Assembly (NCBI GenBank): GCA_964510205.1
Contig: CAZEBW010000006.1
Location: 20,076 to 84,075, forward strand
Length of the DNA: 64,000 bases
Direction: 5' to 3'
Source of the DNA: CAZEBW01 sp964510205
Lineage (GTDB): Bacteria; Chloroflexota; Anaerolineae; VGOG01
Part shown: positions 59,669 to 64,000 of the stretch, one piece after another
Numbering within the stretch: the first letter of the stretch is position 1
How the letters are laid out: each line of letters opens with the position of its first letter
Translations under genes and position numbers: made by a program
Notes under the pieces: model-generated
Told to the model about the DNA's origin: nothing
The model's input: the letters and a program-made list of their open reading frames with translations, nothing else
The model's database searches: none

Positions 59669-61386
59669 GAACGTCCCATGGCGTTCACCACTACCTTGGT
59701 GATCTCGTTCCCGTCGGCATCCAGCACGTGGACGCCGCAGGCCATGCAGGGGTCGAAGGAGTGGATGGTACGCAAGATCTCTATCGGTTTCTCCGGATCA
59801 GCGAGAGGGGTGCCAATGAGCGCGGCCTCGTAGGGGCCTTTCTTGCCACTGGCATCCCGCGGAGACGAGTTCCAGGTACTGGGCGCCACGGCCTGATAGT
59901 TGTAGATCTTCTTGTCCTTAATGTGGATCCAGTGACCCAGCGCGCCGCGAGGCGCCTCGGTGAAGCCCCAACCCTTGGCCTCATCCGGCCAGGTGTCCGG
60001 GTCCCACGAGTCCCAAGCGTGAATCCGCAAGTCGCCGCTGGCCATGCTCTCCACCAGTTCGTTGGTCCAGTCAACCAGCTTCTCGGCCACGACCACGGTC
60101 TCGATACAGCGGGCAGCCGTCCGGCCCAGGGTGGAGAAGAGCACGCCGCTTTCGCTTACAGGCCCGATGCCCAGCGTCTCCAACACCGAGTTGACCACCG
60201 CCTGCACCCGCTTGTGACCGGAAGCGTAGGCCACTAGCATCCGCGCCAGTGGGCCAACCTCCATCGGCTCGTCCGCCAGGCGGGGGGCCTTCATCCAGGT
60301 GTACTTGCCGTCGGTGTCCAGATATTCGTAGGGCGGCTGAGGGCCAGTGTAGTTGGGTCGGGTCTCCTCCTCCCACGGATGCTTGGCCTTGGTCTCATCG
60401 TCGTAATTGTACCAGGAGTAGGTCACGTACTCGGCGATCTCCCGCTGATCCAGCGGATGGACTGTGCTCAAGTCCCTGTTCAAGATAACGCCTTGGGGGA
60501 GCCACAAATTCCCAGCGGCATCGGGCCAATCGCCGTAGGCCAGGAAATTGCCTGTCCCCTCGCCGAGCCCGGCCCATTCCAGGTAGAACGGCGCCACGGC
60601 CAGCACGTCGGGCAGGTAGACCTGATCCACGAACCGCTTGGCTTTGGTGAACAGTCCGTTGAGCATAGCGACTTTATCGGCGTTGATCGCTGCCTCGCTG
60701 TTGGGATCAATGGGCGAGGCCATGCCGCCCACCAGGTAGGTCTGCAGGTGAGGGTTCTTGCTGCCCAGAATGGCGTGGGCGCGGATGACGTCCCGCTGCC
60801 AGTCCAAGGCCTCCAGGTAGTGAGCCACGCCCATCAGGTTGGCCTCCGGCGGCAGCTTGTAGGCCGAGTGGCCCCAGTAGGCATTGGCGAAGGGCCCCAG
60901 TTGACCGCTGGCTACGAAGGCCGCGACGCGATCCTGGATTCCCTTGAAGTAGTCGGCGCTGGACTTGGGCCAATCGGAGATAGACTGAGCCAGCTTGGCC
61001 GTGCCGGCGGGATCGGCATCCAGCGCGCTGACGATGTCCACCCAGTCCAGGGCGTGCAGATGATAGAAGTGGATGACGTGGTCCTGGACGTACTGGATGC
61101 CTTCAATGATGTTGCGCAGAATTCGAGCGTTATTGGGGATCTTGATTCCAAGAGCATCTTCGACTGCTCGCACGGAGCAGATGGCGTGAACCGTCGTTCA
61201 GACCCCGCATATCCGCTGCGTGAAGGTCCACGCCTCGCGGGGATCACGCCCTTTCAGAATCAGTTCGATGCCTCGGAACATGGTGCTGGAGGACCAGGCA
61301 TCGGTCACCTTACCTCCGTCCACCTCGACTTCGATCCGCAGGTGGCCCTCGATGCGGGTGACTGGATCAATCACGATTTTTGCCAT
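59665..61386 (-). CDS. [NiFe] hydrogenase large subunit, group 1-type, with in-frame UGA in the L1 motif (probable selenoprotein)
   Basis: Catalytic subunit of a membrane-linked H2-oxidising hydrogenase. Read through one TGA (61198-61200) it gives 573 residues: [40 protein letters not shown], and the C-terminal L2 [15 protein letters not shown]. The family has RICGVCTTVHA, so the UGA stands at the second L1 Cys, residue 63, which in known enzymes bridges Ni and Fe. A perfect hairpin follows (61164-61180). Without read-through the gene would lose its first 63 residues and half the Ni site. L2 ends with a tail ([13 protein letters not shown]) for the protease. A sequence error remains possible. 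Confidence 0.88.
61164..61180 (-). promoter_or_regulatory. Candidate SECIS hairpin of the group 1 hydrogenase
   Basis: 17 nt after the UGA: CUGCUC-CGUGC-GAGCAG, a perfect 6-bp stem with a five-base loop containing G-U. The loop starts about 23 nt from the UGA, in the range for bacterial SECIS. Confidence 0.75.
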
Positions 61387-61467
61387 TTGCTCTCTCCTTC
61401 TACTTTAGTGAATATTCATATTCAGGGAAGAACCGGACCGCTTCGCTTAGAAGGGCGGCAGAGCGCT

Positions 61468-62133
61468 CTATTCGCTCTCGCCGGCCTGCAATTCTTGATA
61501 ATACTTGGCGTGATGGTGCTTCACGTATTCCTCCGGCATCCAGCCGAAGAGCATGCCGTTTATGGCCCCTTTCATCAGTGGATGCATCACCGACAGCATA
61601 AAGTGTACCAAGAAAAAAGCCGCGTAGGCGACGGTGCACAGATCGTGCAGGAACACGCTCCACCAAAATACCCACACCGGAACGAGACCTTTGCCAAACC
61701 ACATGATGAGCCCGGTGACGATGAAGCCCACCATGCAGATGACCACCATCAGATAGAACAGCTTCTGACCCGTGTTGAACTTGTCCTGCGGCGGCATGGC
61801 CTCCTCGTCGCCTAGGAAGTAGTAAACTGGGGCAGCCTTCAGCCAACCTAGGTCATCCCTGCTCCAGGTGAAGATCCGCTTCATGGAAGCCAGCCACTCC
61901 TCCAGGTCAAAGATGATGTAGATGACGGGCGCCAACATGAAAGCCACAGCCCCAATACGATGAAGAAGACGCACCACATCCCCGCCCGCCCCCTGGGCAA
62001 GAGAGTGGCTGAACCACGGAATGTAGAGCATGGCCCCAGTGATCATCAGCACCGCAAAAGCCGCCGTGTGCAGCCAGTGCACCAAACGCTGCGTCGAGTC
62101 GAACACCAGAAGCTCTCTCTGCCTATTCCCCAT
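61468..62133 (-). CDS. Cytochrome b subunit of the group 1 hydrogenase
   Basis: 221-residue di-heme cytochrome b of the HyaC/FdnI type. Four helices are visible with His residues in RLVHWLHTAAFAVLMITGAM, LLHRIGAVAFMLAPVIYIIF, and later FLHDLCTVAYAAFFLVHFML. It passes electrons from hydrogenase to the quinone pool. Placed between the HybA-like and large-subunit genes. Confidence 0.9.
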   Translation of the reverse strand: MGNRQRELLVFDSTQRLVHWLHTAAFAVLMITGAMLYIPWFSHSLAQGAGGDVVRLLHRIGAVAFMLAPVIYIIFDLEEWLASMKRIFTWSRDDLGWLKAAPVYYFLGDEEAMPPQDKFNTGQKLFYLMVVICMVGFIVTGLIMWFGKGLVPVWVFWWSVFLHDLCTVAYAAFFLVHFMLSVMHPLMKGAINGMLFGWMPEEYVKHHHAKYYQELQAGESE

Positions 62134-62134
62134 C

Positions 62135-63019
62135 CTACGCCTCCTCTACCTTGATCTGGGTGCGCGCTACCAGCCAGTTGACCACTAACCCCAGAGCCGT
62201 AGCGCCCACGGCAATCCCCCCTAGAGGCTGGACGATCCGCTGCCAAATGGCGGAGAAAGAGATCGGGCCTTGGGGATCAGCAGGTAGGCCGTAGACCGAT
62301 GGCTCATCCAGCAAGATGCTCATACGATGTAGCCCGCCGGCCTCGCTCTCGCCGTAGAGCCTGGCTTCGCTGTGCCCTTCGGCTTTCAAGTCGGACACCC
62401 TGGCCTTCGCTTCCTCCAGCAGCGCCTCTCGTTTCCCCCAAACCAGAGCTTGGGTGGGGCAAGACTCGGCGCAAAACGGCCCACCTATCCCCGCCTGTAT
62501 CCTGTCCTGGCAGAAGGTGCACTTGGCAGCCCTGGCCTGCCCGGTGATCAGATTGACGTCTCCCAGATGGGGGACGCCAAAGGGGCAGAACTGGGTGCAA
62601 TAGCCGCAGCCGTTGCATTTGTTCTGGTCTATGGCCACAAAACCTTTGGCATCCTTATGTAATGCCCCGGTCGGACAGACCGTCACACAAGCGGCATCGG
62701 TGCAGTGCATACACTGGTAGTTGACAAACGGCCAATCAGTCTGGACATTGGTCAGCTTGATCAGCGTCCAGGTATCTGCAGAGAGCTCCCTGGGGGCGTC
62801 GTACAGTCCGGTGGGGTCTAACTCGGCAGGGTTTCCGTTCCAGTCCTTGCAAGCGTTCTGGCAAGCGCGGCAGCCAATGCACTTAGTGGGGTCGTAGAAC
62901 AGGGCCAGCTCGTTGGCAGCGCTGAGCGCTCTGGAAGTCTCTACACCCTGCGGTGAAAGGAGCATCCCACCCGCCCCCAAGCTGGCAAGTTTGATGAACT
63001 GCCTGCGATCGAGAGACAT
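62135..63019 (-). CDS. HybA/FdnH-like ferredoxin subunit with Tat signal and C-terminal anchor
   Basis: 294 residues. Tat signal LDRRQFIKLASLGAGG at the start, so exported with the hydrogenase. Four 4Fe-4S motifs: CIGCRACQNACKDWNG, CMHCTDAACVTVCPTGAL, CNGCGYCTQFCPFGVP and CTFCQDRIQAG...CAESCP. A C-terminal helix (GGIAVGATALGLVVNWLVA) anchors it. It should connect the small subunit to the cytochrome b. ATG at 63019 gives the Tat N terminus. Confidence 0.92.
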   Translation of the reverse strand: MSLDRRQFIKLASLGAGGMLLSPQGVETSRALSAANELALFYDPTKCIGCRACQNACKDWNGNPAELDPTGLYDAPRELSADTWTLIKLTNVQTDWPFVNYQCMHCTDAACVTVCPTGALHKDAKGFVAIDQNKCNGCGYCTQFCPFGVPHLGDVNLITGQARAAKCTFCQDRIQAGIGGPFCAESCPTQALVWGKREALLEEAKARVSDLKAEGHSEARLYGESEAGGLHRMSILLDEPSVYGLPADPQGPISFSAIWQRIVQPLGGIAVGATALGLVVNWLVARTQIKVEEA

Positions 63020-63029
63020 GGTGGCCTCC

Positions 63030-64000
63030 TTATTCCTGTTCTTGCTCGGACTCATCTGGTTCGGCTTTGGAGAGCCGCTGAGCAGCTACCGCTCCTGCCG
63101 CGCCGACGGCCAAGCCGGCCAAACCTCCGATGACACCAGCGGCGGCCGGAGTGATCTGACCCTCGGGTTCCTCCACCGGCGGATAGCCCACTGGGGGAGT
63201 CACGTCGAATACCTCGACCGTTTTATACGCGCCTAACTCCCAGAAGCCGGGCTCAGAGCACCCGATGCAGCCGTGCCCGCTCCCCACCGGCCAGTTGCTG
63301 CCCTCGTTCCAGCGGACAGTGGGGCAGTTGTGATAACTCACTGGCCCCTTGCAGCCCATCTGGTACAGGCACCAGCCCTTGCGATGCCCTTCGTCGCCCC
63401 ACGCTCTTACGAACTCGCCGGCGTCGAAATGCCCGCGCCGTTCGCAGTTGTCGTGGATGCGCGCGCCGTGGGCGAAGAGCGGGCGATGCAGGTCATCCAT
63501 GGCGGGCAGCTCACCAAAGGTGAGGAAATGGACTACGGTGGCGGTTAGGTTCACGACATTGAGCGGGCAGCCGGACAGGTTGAGGACCGGCTTGTCCGTC
63601 ACCAGGTCCATCACCGCTACCGCCCCTGTAGGGTTCGGAGCCGCCTTGGGGATTCCACCGAAGGTAGCGCAGTTGCCTACCGCGACGACGGCCAGTGCGC
63701 CAGTAGCGGCCTCCTCCAGGATATCCACCGCCGTCCGTCCGCCGATGGTGCAATAGATCCCGTCTTGCGCGGTGGGAATGGAGCCCTCGACGACGAGCAG
63801 GTAGCCACCGGCGTCAATGGTAGCTGCTTTTGCTTCCTCCGCCAGGTGCCCAGCGGCGGCCATAATCGTCTCGTGGTAATCCACCGAGAGCACATCTAGC
63901 ACGATCTCAGCCGCCGTCGGCCTAGAAGCCCTCAGGAACGACTCGGTGCACCCGGCACAGTCTTGAAACTCCAGCCAGATAACGGGCGTCCTCTTAGAGG
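63030..64000 (-). CDS. [NiFe] hydrogenase small subunit, group 1-type (N terminus beyond window)
   Basis: The frame continues past the last base of the window, so the Tat signal is not seen. About 323 residues are visible: TPVIWLEFQDCAGCTESFLR (proximal cluster), AVGNCATFGGIPKA, LSGCPLNVVNLTATVVHFLT, then the distal and medial cluster ligands HDNCERRGHFDAGEF, CLYQMGCKGPVSYHNCP and GHGCIGCSEPGFWE. A C-terminal helix (ITPAAAGVIGGLAGLAVGAA) anchors it. A GTG at 63902 lies inside the conserved domain and is not the start. Confidence 0.93.
   Translation of the reverse strand, partial: SKRTPVIWLEFQDCAGCTESFLRASRPTAAEIVLDVLSVDYHETIMAAAGHLAEEAKAATIDAGGYLLVVEGSIPTAQDGIYCTIGGRTAVDILEEAATGALAVVAVGNCATFGGIPKAAPNPTGAVAVMDLVTDKPVLNLSGCPLNVVNLTATVVHFLTFGELPAMDDLHRPLFAHGARIHDNCERRGHFDAGEFVRAWGDEGHRKGWCLYQMGCKGPVSYHNCPTVRWNEGSNWPVGSGHGCIGCSEPGFWELGAYKTVEVFDVTPPVGYPPVEEPEGQITPAAAGVIGGLAGLAVGAAGAVAAQRLSKAEPDESEQEQE

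Noticed and set aside
63030..63902. GTG at 63902 as start of the hydrogenase small subunit
   Set aside because: The frame stays open to the window end and encodes the proximal-cluster motif DCAGCTES upstream of it.

Overview
The window looks like part of a draft or metagenome-assembled chromosome of an anaerobic, high-GC bacterium, most likely of the Chloroflexota (Anaerolineae/Dehalococcoidia side). That assignment is an inference. It rests on the mix of a NurA/HAS-barrel/HerA repair set, an LCP protein, a PP2C-like/NHL protein, many dispersed palindromes of a type common in that phylum, and a large H2/formate/heterodisulfide energy cluster. Three runs of ten N (9292-9301, 19062-19071, 24178-24187) are scaffold joins; two fall in genes and one in a riboswitch.

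Layout. 1-10.6 kb (minus): end of glgC, truD, an alpha/beta hydrolase, a ZIP metal transporter, a UspA protein, an ion permease, a membrane-anchored LonB-type protease, a membrane protein and a PfpI/DJ-1 protein. 10.7-15.5 kb (minus): NurA, HAS-barrel protein and HerA-like ATPase, split by small toxin-antitoxin-like genes and a 127-bp direct repeat. 15.6-25.9 kb (plus): xpt, an MNT/HEPN pair, guaA, an Mre11/SbcD-like nuclease, a PP2C-like/NHL membrane protein, an LCP protein, a c-di-GMP-I riboswitch with terminator, and an M16 peptidase. 26-28.4 kb (minus): an OsmC-like protein with an in-frame UGA, an ACT protein and a heme O synthase-like prenyltransferase.

28.4-45.1 kb (minus) is one long energy-metabolism array: a GcvH-like lipoyl carrier, a molybdopterin-family protein, a ferredoxin, an NrfD protein, a 33-residue membrane peptide, a decaheme cytochrome fused to a NarI/DsrM-like membrane domain, a DsrK/HdrD-like protein, lipoate ligase, HdrC, HdrB, HdrA, MvhD, an FdhB/FrhB-like protein, a toxin-antitoxin-like pair and FdhA, closed by an intrinsic terminator. 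45.1-64 kb (minus) holds hypE, hypD, hypC, an ACT protein, a histidine kinase and response regulator, a group 3b-type NiFe hydrogenase (HydBGDA) with its protease, hypF, and a group 1-type membrane NiFe hydrogenase whose small subunit runs off the window.

How it fits together (inference): the group 1 hydrogenase oxidises H2 at the membrane, HydBGDA exchanges electrons with NAD(P)H, and HdrABC-MvhD-FdhAB is a cytoplasmic flavin-based module that may pass electrons to the NrfD/cytochrome/DsrK-like membrane complex. The best discovery is a set of four UGA-interrupted genes (fdhA, hdrA, osmC-like and the group 1 hydrogenase large subunit). In each, UGA sits exactly at a conserved cysteine and is followed at the right distance by a hairpin with a G-U-containing loop, as expected for bacterial selenocysteine insertion. 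In the hydrogenase the UGA replaces the second cysteine of the N-terminal RICGxC motif, which is not the position known from NiFeSe hydrogenases. A second theme is many dispersed palindromic repeats, several inserted in frame inside conserved genes, and toxin-antitoxin-like pairs lodged inside operons.
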